64,000 nt of DNA from Sphingobacterium sp. BN32 (lineage in GTDB: Bacteria; Bacteroidota; Bacteroidia; Sphingobacteriales; Sphingobacteriaceae): positions 4,278,001 to 4,342,000 of the forward strand of contig NZ_CP129963.1 in the NCBI RefSeq assembly GCF_030503615.1, in the 5' to 3' direction. Position 1 is the first letter of the stretch, and each line of letters opens with the position of its first letter. The translations under genes were made by a program, and so were the position numbers. Shown here one piece after another: positions 45,647 through 54,311 of this stretch. Below the pieces are notes generated by a model. It was not told the origin of the DNA. It saw only the letters and a program-made list of their open reading frames with translations, and searched no databases.

Positions 45647-46468
45647 CTATTTATTAAGTAATAATTTGATGTTGTATTCTATCCCTTTCTCACATTTGCA
45701 AACATTATCATCATTATAAATTGTTATAATACAATCCTTAAAATTAACGACTTTATTATTAAAAGAGATTGAATAAACAATTGCTTTTTCAATAGAATAT
45801 GAGCGTATTGAATAATTCTCAACAAATCCGTCTAAATTATATTCTTCGGTTATACCGTCCTCCGTTAATTTGTGAGACATAAGTAAATCCGCCTTACCAA
45901 AATAGGACTTAAAGTCTTTAAGATTATAGATTTCACAATCGTTTATGGCTCTAAATTCATTGCTTTGGAAAACATGTCCGATTTTATTTACCCCAAACTC
46001 TTGTTTAACAATTAACTTAAAAGGGTGCCAAATAATATAGAAAATTAGCAAAATAAAGACGATATTTACATTCAAATTGGATTTATAACGTATTGCTAAA
46101 GTAATAAAAGTACGCAGTAAGAAAGTAATTAAAAAAGCCAAGAGAAACAATGCACCAGGCAAACCAAAATGAAGGACAAAACGTGTAGACAATCCAAACA
46201 ACACTGATACAATAAAATATTTCCTTTCAAAATCTTCACTCTCATCTAAACGGATTATTTTTAAAGTATAAATAGTGCTATCAACTACAACTTTGAATAA
46301 TATCTTAAATAAAAGCCATAGTAAAATAATTACCCAACTAGTTGAAAAGAACCAAATAAAAGAATCATTATAAAACTTATCGAAGAATCCTAATACCACT
46401 ATAAGTAGAATTAGTGTTTTTATGGTAGAGTCGTACTTGGATAATAATTGTAGTATTAAGTTTTTCAT
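45647..46468 (-). CDS. Multi-pass membrane protein, possible element cargo
   Basis: This 273-residue protein starts at ATG 46468. The first 155 residues hold about four membrane segments (e.g. TLILLIVVLGFFDKF, WFFSTSWVIILLWLLFKIL, ALFLLAFLITFLLRTFITLA, NIVFILLIFYIIWHPF). The C-terminal ~115 residues are polar and probably outside the membrane or cytoplasmic, with a CKCEKG motif near the end. I do not recognise the family. Within the element it is the only gene on the minus strand and the only one not explained by integration or replication, so it is the likely cargo. A defence or immunity role is only a guess. Confidence 0.7.
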   Translation of the reverse strand: MKNLILQLLSKYDSTIKTLILLIVVLGFFDKFYNDSFIWFFSTSWVIILLWLLFKILFKVVVDSTIYTLKIIRLDESEDFERKYFIVSVLFGLSTRFVLHFGLPGALFLLAFLITFLLRTFITLAIRYKSNLNVNIVFILLIFYIIWHPFKLIVKQEFGVNKIGHVFQSNEFRAINDCEIYNLKDFKSYFGKADLLMSHKLTEDGITEEYNLDGFVENYSIRSYSIEKAIVYSISFNNKVVNFKDCIITIYNDDNVCKCEKGIEYNIKLLLNK

Positions 46469-46999
46469 TTCGGAATTAATTTATCTATATCACATCAACT
46501 TTTAAAATTATACAGAAAAATACGGCTCTGAAAATGAATTAACGCTTTTATAATTAATATTAAAATATTTCGAGGTCATTGTGTTAAACTTCCGATACAG
46601 TATAAAATGCTGAAAACATATTAAAAAAACAGAACTTAATTGGCTTATAAAACAAATACTTTTTAATTTTCTCAATGAATGTCCTCAGAAATAGGACAAT
46701 ATACTCCATTTTAGCAAAGGTCATATTACGGGGGAATTTTCCTATAAACCCCACTCCCCGCCTACATTAGGTTTGTTTTTTTTTATCATCTAAATATACG
46801 GAAGGGATTGTATTAAGCAACCATTTCATCGTAAATCTTTAAATCCGGTCTATGAGCAAACATTAATTTTTCTGATGGGATACTCGCACCCAAATATGTT
46901 ACAATGTTTGTGAAGTAAAAATATAGGTGCAAAAGCGATAACAACAACAAACAAACCTTTCGCAATCGGTTTATTATTAATGGTTTAATATTAAAAGTT
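46469..46999. other. Gene-free end of the element
   Basis: About 530 AT-rich bases between the membrane protein and the tRNA-Arg gene. I see no coding frame. The cargo promoter must lie here. Confidence 0.5.
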
Positions 47000-47021
47000 G
47001 TAGCCCCGAGCAGAATCGAAC
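47000..47021. repeat. Right attachment-site repeat within tRNA-Arg
   Basis: Exact 22-bp copy of 42426-42447, made of the last 21 bases of tRNA-Arg and one base beyond it. Confidence 0.9.
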
Positions 47022-47072
47022 TGCTATCAAATGTTTAGGAAACATCTATTCTATCCGTTGAACTACGGGGCC
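47001..47072 (-). tRNA. tRNA-Arg (anticodon CCT)
   Basis: Read on the minus strand, the gene folds into a cloverleaf. Acceptor GGCCCCG pairs with CGGGGCT (G-T at the first pair), discriminator A. The anticodon loop TTCCTAA (anticodon CCT) sits on stem GATGT/ACATT. The T arm is AGCAG-TTCGATT-CTGCT. CCA is not encoded. The 3' end is the integration target of the element at lower coordinates. Confidence 0.93.
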
Positions 47073-47314
47073 GGAAAACAAAACTACTATTTTAAAGAAC
47101 TTGTGCAAACAATAATTTAAAAGTCTGCGCTATTCTGCCTGCACCTATAACTCTTCAGTAAAACCCATTTCACAGAGCGTCACTAAATCTTGCCTCCTCA
47201 TTATCAGCAGATCCCGTTTTGTGGTATAAATCACATTTATAAGTAACCCTGCCTTATATAGACAAAACCAATAGTAGATAAAGAATATCAATAAAAAGAA
47301 GGCTTAAATTTATG

Positions 47315-47322
47315 TATCTTTG
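47315..47322 (+). promoter_or_regulatory. -7 box of the peroxiredoxin operon
   Basis: TATCTTTG (TAnnTTTG) lies 25 bases before ATG 47348. It overlaps the in-frame ATG at 47312, which rules that codon out as the start. Confidence 0.6.
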
Positions 47323-47347
47323 TAGCACAAAAGAAAAGAATAATATT

Positions 47348-47980
47348 ATGAGTTTTACAGGTAAAAATTTCCCGAACATTACAGTTGATGCGATTGATTA
47401 TTTAGGTGACAACTTCACTTTAAATTTATTTGAGAAAGCACAGAAAGAAAACAAGAAAGTTTTGTTATTCTGGTATCCAAAAGACTTTACATTCGTTTGT
47501 CCTACGGAGTTACACGCTTTCCAAGAGCTTGCTGCAGAATTCGAAAAAAGAAATACCATTTTAGTAGGCGCTTCGTGCGACTCTGCTGAGGTTCACTTTG
47601 CTTGGTTAAACACTGCAAAAGATAACGGTGGTATCGAAGGAGTTGAATATCCATTGATCGCTGACACTAACCGCAACTTATCAAGCGTGTTAGGTATCTT
47701 AGAGATGAAAGAAGTTGAGCACCCAGAGTACGGTACATTGGTAGAAGGTTCTGCAGTATCATACCGCGCGACTTACTTAATCGACGAGACTGGTAAAGTG
47801 TTCCACGAATCAGTAAACGATATGCCATTAGGCCGTAACGTTAAAGAATATATCCGTTTGATCGATGCTTACACTCACGTACAAAAACATGGTGAGGTTT
47901 GTCCGGCAAACTGGGAAGAAGGTAAAGAGGCTATGAGCGCAACACGCGACGGAGTAGCGTCTTACCTATCAAATAACTAA
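47348..47980 (+). CDS. Peroxiredoxin (AhpC/TSA family, typical 2-Cys)
   Basis: This is a 210-residue protein. I chose the ATG at 47348 because the earlier one lies within the promoter -7 box. The peroxidatic cysteine is C51 in DFTFVCPTELHAF, with its T and the later R that stabilise the thiolate. The resolving cysteine is C185 in HGEVCPANWEEG. It reduces H2O2, alkyl hydroperoxides and perhaps peroxynitrite in the cytoplasm. A thioredoxin-like gene and a DUF6952-like gene follow, so the electron donor is probably encoded next to it. A hairpin after the stop may lower expression of the downstream genes. Confidence 0.95.
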   Translation: MSFTGKNFPNITVDAIDYLGDNFTLNLFEKAQKENKKVLLFWYPKDFTFVCPTELHAFQELAAEFEKRNTILVGASCDSAEVHFAWLNTAKDNGGIEGVEYPLIADTNRNLSSVLGILEMKEVEHPEYGTLVEGSAVSYRATYLIDETGKVFHESVNDMPLGRNVKEYIRLIDAYTHVQKHGEVCPANWEEGKEAMSATRDGVASYLSNN

Positions 47981-47993
47981 TAAACGCTTATAC

Positions 47994-48018
47994 AAGAGGA
48001 GGCGTTCAGTCTCCTCTT
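47994..48018 (+). terminator. Hairpin between peroxiredoxin and thioredoxin genes
   Basis: Stem AAGAGGAG / CTCCTCTT with a 9-base loop and TTGTTTTC behind. It may be a partial terminator that sets peroxiredoxin above thioredoxin. Confidence 0.65.
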
Positions 48019-48047
48019 TTGTTTTCAACAACTAAAATAGAAGCATT

Positions 48048-48362
48048 ATGTTACAAGAACTAACAGAAGATAATTTACAGGCGATCATCGACAGCAATGA
48101 AACGGTGATGGTTCAATTTGCAGCCTCATGGTGTGGAAACTGCCGTATCATGAAGCCTAAATTTAAAAAACTATCTGGCGAGAACGAGCAAGTAACTTTC
48201 ATCATTGCCGACGCGGAGAAATTCCCAGAGTCTAGAAAGCTTGCGAACGTTAATAATTTACCTACTTTCGCTGCTTTCAAGAACGGCAAATTGGTGAATC
48301 AAGTACAAACAAATAAAATCGACGGATTAACAGACTTATTAAATGAAGTTACCAGTAATTAA
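48048..48362 (+). CDS. Thioredoxin-family protein (WCGNC)
   Basis: This 104-residue protein has a thioredoxin fold with active site WCGNC (W28-C29-G30-N31-C32), not the usual WCGPC. The cis-proline segment NNLPTFAAFKNG is present. No signal peptide, so it is cytoplasmic. The likely job is reduction of the peroxiredoxin encoded just upstream. Its end overlaps the start of the next gene by 20 bases, pointing to coupled translation. Confidence 0.92.
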   Translation: MLQELTEDNLQAIIDSNETVMVQFAASWCGNCRIMKPKFKKLSGENEQVTFIIADAEKFPESRKLANVNNLPTFAAFKNGKLVNQVQTNKIDGLTDLLNEVTSN

Positions 48363-48600
48363 ACACCTTACAGAATTTATTGCCGAGAACGATGTTGACT
48401 TCGTCTTAGAAACTATCGAGACCCTGGAGGCATTAACAGAGGCTCCTTCCTTAAAGGATGAGGAGCTTGATGTAATCGGCGAATTGATTTCCAATATGTA
48501 CGGTGCGGTTGAAGTGAACAAGTTGGTACAAGAGGGAATGCCACAAAAAGAGGCCTTGAACACCTTCATGAAACGTGTATTAGGGTCTATCGACAAATAA
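48343..48600 (+). CDS. DUF6952-like small protein
   Basis: This 85-residue, largely helical, acidic protein begins KLPVIKHLTEFI and has the conserved-looking centre PSLKDEELDVIGELISNMYG. I recall this family from Bacteroidota peroxiredoxin/thioredoxin operons and match it to DUF6952 with moderate confidence. It overlaps the thioredoxin gene. Its function is unknown; the fixed context suggests a role in thiol peroxide metabolism. Confidence 0.8.
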   Translation: MKLPVIKHLTEFIAENDVDFVLETIETLEALTEAPSLKDEELDVIGELISNMYGAVEVNKLVQEGMPQKEALNTFMKRVLGSIDK

Positions 48601-48831
48601 ACTCCTGTAGGCTCAATGCCTGCACTATTATATTTATTATTCTTTTCCACAGAAACCTTGTGTATAACTTGGTTTTTGTGGAAAAGTTTTTTTAAAGGGG
48701 TCTGCCCGATTACATCTATTTTATAGTACTTTTATAATCGTTAAAGGTTAGACCCGAAGCAAATTATCCTGCCAAATCGAACCGATAGGTTTATAATCAG
48801 GGTTTGAAGTCAAAGATTTTTAATTGTTGGT

Positions 48832-48862
48832 AAAAGGAATCAAATTATTTTTGATTCCTTTT
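48832..48862 (+). terminator. Hairpin upstream of the PIG-L gene
   Basis: Arms AAAAGGAATCAAA and TTTGATTCCTTTT, 13 perfect pairs with a 5-base loop, then ATTTTG. It ends 32 bases before the next ATG and probably terminates the peroxiredoxin operon. Confidence 0.75.
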
Positions 48863-48894
48863 ATTTTGTACTGAAACTTCGTTACTTTTAAGAT

Positions 48895-51330
48895 ATGATG
48901 CAAAGAACCCTATTCCTCGTCATTCTATACCTATGTTCAATCACACTATCTTTTAGCCAGCAAAGCTATTCATCGGCGCTGATCAAGTCTAAAATAGATA
49001 AGCTTTCTACCTTGGGTACTGTACTATATTTTGCGGCGCATCCGGACGATGAAAACACACGTTTGATAGCTTGGTTAGCCAATGAAAAGAACTACAGAAC
49101 GGCATATTTATCATTGACTCGAGGAGATGGCGGACAGAACTTACTAGGCACAGAGCAGGGCATTGAGTTGGGTTTAATCAGGACGCAGGAGCTATTGGCA
49201 GCTCGCGCTATCGATAAAGGAGAGCAATATTTCAGTTCTGCCTATGATTTCGGTTTCTCGAAAACGCATGAAGAGACTTTCTCATTTTGGCAAAAGGAAG
49301 AAACGCTAAGAGAAGCGGTTTATCTAATCCGTAAGCTACAGCCGGATGTTATCATCAATCGCTTCCCTCCCGACACACGTGGAGGACATGGTCATCACCA
49401 AGCGTCTGCTATCCTTGCCAAAGAAGCTTTCGAGGCTGCAGGCGATCCAAAGCGATTCCAAGAACAGTTAAAAGACTTGAAACCATGGAAAGCAAAACGC
49501 TTGCTGTGGAACACCGCCAATTTTGGCGGAATGAACAATACGCGCGAAGATCAGCTAAAGGTCGATATTGGTGCTTATAATCCATTATTGGGATATTCTT
49601 ATGGGGAAATTGCTGCTTTAAGCCGCTCACAGCATAAGAGTCAGGGTTTTGGTGCTGCTGCAGGTCGTGGCAAGTCCATCGAATACTTTGAGGCCGTTGC
49701 AGGCGATGAGGCTAAAGAAAGCTTATTTGACGGTATTGATTCCAGCTGGAAGCGCCTCGGCGAGTCTACTTCAGCCATTGAACAGACTATCAAAGATATT
49801 CAAAATACGTTTCAGGCGGAAGCCCCAGCAGCGTCAATCGATAAACTGATCAACTTGCATACCTTGATTTCAAAGCTTAAGCCCTCTGTTTACAAGACGC
49901 AAAAGCTACAAGATGTCGAAGAGTTGATTATCGCGTGCTCGGGATTATGGATCGAAGCCACTGCTAGCGACTTCAACTATGTGGTCAATGAAGAGATTCC
50001 GGTTTCCAACGAACTTATCCTTCGCAATCCTGGAATTAAAGTGCGGGTAAAGTCGATTAATGGTAAATCCATTGATCAAGAATTGCCATGGAATGAGGTC
50101 AAGAAATATGAGGACAACCAGTCCTTTTCGGTGTGGACACAGCCTTATTGGCTGGAAAAGCCACATAGCCTTGGAAAGTTCGCTGTAGATGCGAAAGATT
50201 ACGGTAATCCGGAGAACAGCAACTTGCCGAGTTCGACATTTATCCTGGATATTAACGGGTTTACATTTCCTGTAGAGCGTCAGATTAAATACAAATACGT
50301 TGATCCTGTAGAGGGTGAGGTATATGAGCCGATGAGCATTAGTCCGGTTATTACGGCTTCCATCAACCATCCCAATATGTTGCTCCAACAAGGAGAAACA
50401 AAGGTTTTGACTATCACGTTGAAGAACAACTCCTCAAAAAAGCAACAAATTGATCTTACTTTTAAGCAGTCAGATGGTCTGCAATTAAACCCTAATAGTT
50501 TTACTATCACATTCGAGCCGAATCAGGAGATTATAAAGACCGTAGAAATCAGCAACCCGAAGAACAGTGCTTCCTCAAGCATTGAACTTCTTGCCAATGG
50601 GGTGCCGCTTCATGATTATAAACGTCTTCTATACCCGCATGTCCCTCCGATTACGTGGTTTCCTCCTGTAAAATTACAAGTGAAGGCCTTAGAATTGAAT
50701 AATCCAATTAAGCGCGTCGCTTATATTGCCGGAGCGGGCGACCTTATTCCTAGTTCATTAGCCAATATCGGTATTCAAGTCGAGCAGTTATCGGAGTCTC
50801 AAATTACTACTTCGAGTTTGCAGGGCTATGATGCTGTTATTCTAGGGGTTAGAGCCTATAATGTAAGTCGATCCATTCAGCGTTGGTTTCCACAGCTGAT
50901 GAGCTATGTGGAGCAAGGCGGGACAGCCTTAGTTCAATATAATGTCAACTCGCGAACTGGCATCGACCAGTTCGGACCTTATCCGTTTAAGATCAGCCGA
51001 GCTCGAGTGACGGAGGAAGATGCGAAGGCAACATTTGTTGAGCCAAAGGATCCTGTACTCAACTATCCGAATAAATTAACGCAAAAAGACTTCGACGGAT
51101 GGATACAAGAGCGCGGGCTATATTTCGCGGAAGACATCGATAAGCAATACCGAACGCCATTATCCTTCGCTGATCAAAATGAGAAGCAGCATAAGGGCTC
51201 TTTACTAGTCGCAAAATATGGAAAGGGCAAGTTTGTCTATACTTCTTTGGCGTTTTTCCGACAATTACCGGCGGGAGTGCCCGGAGCTTATAGATTATTT
51301 GTAAATTTGCTAGCTAACGAAGAAAAATAA
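48895..51330 (+). CDS. Secreted PIG-L family deacetylase (LmbE-like), large form
   Basis: This 811-residue protein has a signal peptide (residues 1 to about 22). The N-terminal ~270 residues are a PIG-L/LmbE zinc deacetylase: LYFAAHPDDEN (H49, D51, D52) and GGHGHHQASA supply the metal ligands and catalytic residues. A long beta-rich middle follows (about 350-590). The C-terminal part (about 600-810) resembles a ThuA/GATase1-like domain (GYDAVILGVRAYN, GGTALVQYNVN, GKGKFVYTSLAFFRQLPAGV). Large PIG-L proteins of this type are common in Bacteroidota; the substrate, perhaps an N-acetylated amino sugar, is unknown. A tiny membrane protein and a Na+ symporter follow in one operon, suggesting uptake of the product. 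Confidence 0.9.
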   Translation: MMQRTLFLVILYLCSITLSFSQQSYSSALIKSKIDKLSTLGTVLYFAAHPDDENTRLIAWLANEKNYRTAYLSLTRGDGGQNLLGTEQGIELGLIRTQELLAARAIDKGEQYFSSAYDFGFSKTHEETFSFWQKEETLREAVYLIRKLQPDVIINRFPPDTRGGHGHHQASAILAKEAFEAAGDPKRFQEQLKDLKPWKAKRLLWNTANFGGMNNTREDQLKVDIGAYNPLLGYSYGEIAALSRSQHKSQGFGAAAGRGKSIEYFEAVAGDEAKESLFDGIDSSWKRLGESTSAIEQTIKDIQNTFQAEAPAASIDKLINLHTLISKLKPSVYKTQKLQDVEELIIACSGLWIEATASDFNYVVNEEIPVSNELILRNPGIKVRVKSINGKSIDQELPWNEVKKYEDNQSFSVWTQPYWLEKPHSLGKFAVDAKDYGNPENSNLPSSTFILDINGFTFPVERQIKYKYVDPVEGEVYEPMSISPVITASINHPNMLLQQGETKVLTITLKNNSSKKQQIDLTFKQSDGLQLNPNSFTITFEPNQEIIKTVEISNPKNSASSSIELLANGVPLHDYKRLLYPHVPPITWFPPVKLQVKALELNNPIKRVAYIAGAGDLIPSSLANIGIQVEQLSESQITTSSLQGYDAVILGVRAYNVSRSIQRWFPQLMSYVEQGGTALVQYNVNSRTGIDQFGPYPFKISRARVTEEDAKATFVEPKDPVLNYPNKLTQKDFDGWIQERGLYFAEDIDKQYRTPLSFADQNEKQHKGSLLVAKYGKGKFVYTSLAFFRQLPAGVPGAYRLFVNLLANEEK

Positions 51331-51342
51331 TAATAACATATA

Positions 51343-51540
51343 ATGGAAAATCAAATCGAAAACTCTAACGGAATCAACGTAAAAGGAATTATTTTATTAG
51401 TTGGTGTTTTATTAGCTGCTTTAACTGCTTGGGTTGCAACTGGTACTTTTTTAGGTGTAATTACCGGTACAGTAGCGGGTTTAATCTTCGCAATTTTCTT
51501 TATTTCGGTTTTATTACCGTATAAAAAACATGACAGATAA
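51343..51540 (+). CDS. Small membrane protein, 65 residues
   Basis: This 65-residue protein has two hydrophobic segments (about 12-30, GIILLVGVLLAALTAWVATG, and about 35-57). No family recognised. It starts 12 bases after the PIG-L stop, and its last 11 bases overlap the next short gene. Its place between deacetylase and symporter suggests an accessory membrane subunit. Confidence 0.7.
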   Translation: MENQIENSNGINVKGIILLVGVLLAALTAWVATGTFLGVITGTVAGLIFAIFFISVLLPYKKHDR

Positions 51541-51649
51541 GGGACTTCCTCCCTTCGTACGAAATTGGAGACAATTCTATTGGATCATTGTACTCTGGCT
51601 TTTCGTATGTATAGTCCTCATGTATTTTTTCACTAGATACTTTGGATGA
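51530..51649 (+). CDS. Single-pass membrane peptide, 39 residues, coupled to the symporter
   Basis: A 39-residue frame, MTDKGLPPFVRNWRQFYW then IIVLWLFVCIVLMYFFTRYF, has one clear membrane segment (about 18-37) and a basic N-terminus. It overlaps the end of the preceding gene by 11 bases, and its TGA overlaps the symporter ATG (ATGA). Such tight linkage on both sides argues that it is translated. It resembles the small helper subunits found with some SSS transporters, such as DUF4212/YjcH-type proteins, but is much shorter, so that match is unproven. Confidence 0.7.
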   Translation: MTDKGLPPFVRNWRQFYWIIVLWLFVCIVLMYFFTRYFG

Positions 51650-53343
51650 GTAGTATCGACTGGATAGTACTCATCCTCACCTTGCTTTCTATAGTGCTTT
51701 ATGGACTCTATAAAAGCAAGAACGTCAAAAATATTGACGGCTACATCCTTGGTGACCGCTCTTTACCCTGGTACACCGTAGGTCTTTCGGTCATGGCGAC
51801 ACAAGCCAGCGCAATCACCTTTCTTTCTGCCCCAGGATTAGCGTATTCTTCAGGAATGAGTTTCGTCCAATTCTATTTCGGACTTCCCTTGGCGATGATT
51901 GTACTCTGTATTACTTTTGTCCCCATCTTTCATAAGCTGAAAGTCTATACCGCCTATGAATTTCTCGAGAAACGCTTCGACGTAAAAACCAGAGTATTAA
52001 CGGCAATCCTCTTTCTAATACAACGAGGCATATCAACCGGGATTACCATATTCGCCCCTGCCATTATCCTATCCACCATTCTTAACATCGATTTGACCGT
52101 GACAACCTTGTCCATCGGTGCGCTTTTGTTGATCTATACAGTATACGGTGGAACAAAGGCAGTATCCTATACTCAATTGCTACAGATGTCCATCATATTC
52201 GGCGGGCTACTTTTAGCCGGTGTATTGGTGGTACAGTTACTTCCAGAACATATTGGGTTTACGGAGGCTCTCCATATTGCTGGGAAGTCGGGAAAAACCA
52301 ATGCGATAGACTTTACCCTCGATTTAGATAATCAATATACTGTATGGACGGGTCTTATCGGCGGTTTTTTTCTCCAACTTTCCTATTTCGGAACAGATCA
52401 AAGTCAGGTGGGTCGCTATCTGACAGGATCATCGGTTAAAGAGAGCCGTCTAGGCTTGCTCATGAATGGTCTTTTAAAGGTCCCTATGCAGTTTTCTATC
52501 CTGTTGATAGGTATACTTGTCTTTGCGTACTATCAGTATCACACGCCGCCCCTATTCTTTAATGAACAGGAAACTACCAAACTCGAGCAAAGTGCCTACA
52601 AAGCGGATTACCAAAAGATCATGCAATCGCATGAAAAGATAAGCGCCGAGAAAACACTTGTGGTTAATGAACTGACAGATGCGCTAGCGAAAAAGGAAGA
52701 TGCGAAGATCGATGGCATCCGTGATCGGCTTGCGGCATATAACAATCAGGAAAAAGAACTCCGCGCGGATTTGGTGGACCTCATGAAGAAAAATGATAGC
52801 GCCGCTGACACCAACGATAATAACTACATCTTCTTAAAGTTCGTTACGGATGTGTTTCCAAAGGGATTGATCGGGTTATTAATTGCAATTATTTTCCTGG
52901 CATCCATGGGTGCTACGGCCAGCGCGATCAATTCCCTGTCCTCTACTTCTGTCATTGATATCTATAAGCGTTTTGTGAACAAGGATGCAAATGAGAAGCA
53001 TTATTTAAATGCCTCTCGAATCGCGACCGCCTTTTGGGGTGTATTTACGATTGCAATCGCCCTCTATTCTAGTAAACTCGGCAATCTGCTGGAAGCTGTC
53101 AATATCCTTGGATCCTTATTCTATGGGACTATATTGGGTATCTTCTTGGTAGCATTCTATATCAAAAGAATTGGCGGAAAAGCAGTTTTTCTTGCCGCTA
53201 TTCTTTCTGAGATTATCGTCGTAGGTATTTGGAGATTGGATGTTGTTGCGTTCCTATGGCTTAATCTGATTGGCTGTGTCTTTGTGATTGCCTTAGGTTT
53301 GATTCTTCAGGAATTGATGGGAAAGAAAAAAGGGCTGGGTTAA
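51646..53343 (+). CDS. Sodium:solute symporter (SSS family)
   Basis: This 565-residue protein has about 13 membrane segments. The SSS pattern is clear: GYILGDRSLPWYTVGLSVMA, TQASAITFLSAPGLAYSSG, FLQLSYFGTDQSQVGRYLTG and ASMGATASAINSLSSTSVID. A charged coiled insertion (about 305-385) sits between segments. The substrate is unknown; in Bacteroidota such symporters take up sugars, sialic acid or amino acids. It is the last gene of the PIG-L operon and is coupled by ATGA to the 39-residue peptide. Confidence 0.92.
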   Translation: MSSIDWIVLILTLLSIVLYGLYKSKNVKNIDGYILGDRSLPWYTVGLSVMATQASAITFLSAPGLAYSSGMSFVQFYFGLPLAMIVLCITFVPIFHKLKVYTAYEFLEKRFDVKTRVLTAILFLIQRGISTGITIFAPAIILSTILNIDLTVTTLSIGALLLIYTVYGGTKAVSYTQLLQMSIIFGGLLLAGVLVVQLLPEHIGFTEALHIAGKSGKTNAIDFTLDLDNQYTVWTGLIGGFFLQLSYFGTDQSQVGRYLTGSSVKESRLGLLMNGLLKVPMQFSILLIGILVFAYYQYHTPPLFFNEQETTKLEQSAYKADYQKIMQSHEKISAEKTLVVNELTDALAKKEDAKIDGIRDRLAAYNNQEKELRADLVDLMKKNDSAADTNDNNYIFLKFVTDVFPKGLIGLLIAIIFLASMGATASAINSLSSTSVIDIYKRFVNKDANEKHYLNASRIATAFWGVFTIAIALYSSKLGNLLEAVNILGSLFYGTILGIFLVAFYIKRIGGKAVFLAAILSEIIVVGIWRLDVVAFLWLNLIGCVFVIALGLILQELMGKKKGLG

Positions 53344-53379
53344 GAAAGAAGAGGCCGCTGAAAAGCGACCTCCAATATT

Positions 53380-54306
53380 CTAATAATACTTCCTATACAA
53401 ATCGTATATAATCGCCTTATCCCTATCCGTTAAAACCGGACTCAGATCCGTCCTTACATACTTCTTCTTGAACGCTCGGATTACCGCAGATTCATTCTTC
53501 ATATCATAGCCCATTAACTTAAGCGCATCGATAGGATTGAATGTCGCTGGAGCGGGCATTAGGTATGACTCGTTGAACCATATACCAAATCCTCGTGCTG
53601 CAAGTCGATCCCAAGGGAACAACACATTCGGATCATCCTTTCTCCCGGGCGCGAAATCGCTGTGTCCAATGAAGTTTAATTGCGGAATGCTGTATCTCGT
53701 CTTCAGCGTATCCAATAAGGTCAACAAGGCGTTAATTTGCGGCTCTGGGAAGGCGTCGAAACCATTGTTGTCTAGCTCGATCCCGATAGACACGGAGTTC
53801 ATGTCTGTAATCTGTCCCCATTTCCCTCTTCCGGCATGCCAGCCACGCATATAATCGTTCAGCATCTGCACCACACGACCATCACGGCCAATCACATAAT
53901 GGCTGCTCACCTTGGTATGCGGGAGCTGAAAAGTACGTATCGTCTGCGCTGTACTGTTTTGGGAAGTATGATGAATCATGACGTAGGAAGGCTTCCTCCA
54001 ATCATAATGCATCGCTTGCGCGAAATCGTATTCTTTATGAATACCTGTCGTAAAAAGCTGCTTTGCTTGCTCCTCCGGACTAAGTGGAGCATTCGGATCT
54101 ATTTGATTGTGCTGATTCGCTTGTTGGGTAATTTGCTCATTCAGCGTCACAGTATCTTTTGGAATAACTGTATTTTCTACAACCTCAGAAGGTTTTATAA
54201 CGGCAGTTTGTGGGTTTTGTAAGACGGTTGTTTTCTTGGCTGTTGAACAAGCAACCAAGAAAACTAACCCTACTCCTACGACCAAAAACTCTTTTATCTT
54301 CAACAT
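53380..54306 (-). CDS. N-acetylmuramoyl-L-alanine amidase lipoprotein (Amidase_2)
   Basis: This 308-residue protein has lipobox FLVAC (Cys20) and a low-complexity linker (about 25-95). The Amidase_2 domain (about 105-250) has the zinc ligands in MIHHTSQ and GHSDFAPGRKDDP and the catalytic acidic residue in SIGIELDNNG. It cleaves the amide between MurNAc and L-Ala and so acts in peptidoglycan turnover, probably at the inner face of the outer membrane. The final ~50 residues fit a small helical peptidoglycan-binding-like end (DALKLMGYDMKNESAVIRAF). It lies 5 bases after the DUF3078 gene in one operon. Confidence 0.92.
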   Translation of the reverse strand: MLKIKEFLVVGVGLVFLVACSTAKKTTVLQNPQTAVIKPSEVVENTVIPKDTVTLNEQITQQANQHNQIDPNAPLSPEEQAKQLFTTGIHKEYDFAQAMHYDWRKPSYVMIHHTSQNSTAQTIRTFQLPHTKVSSHYVIGRDGRVVQMLNDYMRGWHAGRGKWGQITDMNSVSIGIELDNNGFDAFPEPQINALLTLLDTLKTRYSIPQLNFIGHSDFAPGRKDDPNVLFPWDRLAARGFGIWFNESYLMPAPATFNPIDALKLMGYDMKNESAVIRAFKKKYVRTDLSPVLTDRDKAIIYDLYRKYY

Positions 54307-54311
54307 CCAAT

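Larger units (their letters stand above)
42426..47021. mobile_element. Integrative element inserted at tRNA-Arg(CCT), about 4.6 kb
   Basis: The element is bounded by an exact 22-bp direct repeat whose right copy lies in the 3' end of tRNA-Arg; the tRNA 3' end faces the element, as in standard integrase-mediated insertion. In order it carries a tyrosine recombinase, an excisionase-like HTH protein, a 71-residue protein, a P-loop ATPase with a C-terminal HTH (all plus strand) and a membrane protein on the minus strand. All are AT-rich compared with the flanks. No transfer or structural phage genes are present, so it resembles a small satellite or mobilizable island, not a prophage or full conjugative element. 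Confidence 0.85.

Noticed and set aside
42579..46468. Prophage
   Set aside because: No capsid, portal, terminase, tail or lysis gene is present between the att repeats.
47312..47347. Upstream start for the peroxiredoxin
   Set aside because: The extra 12 codons contain the TATCTTTG promoter box, and family members begin at the ATG at 47348.
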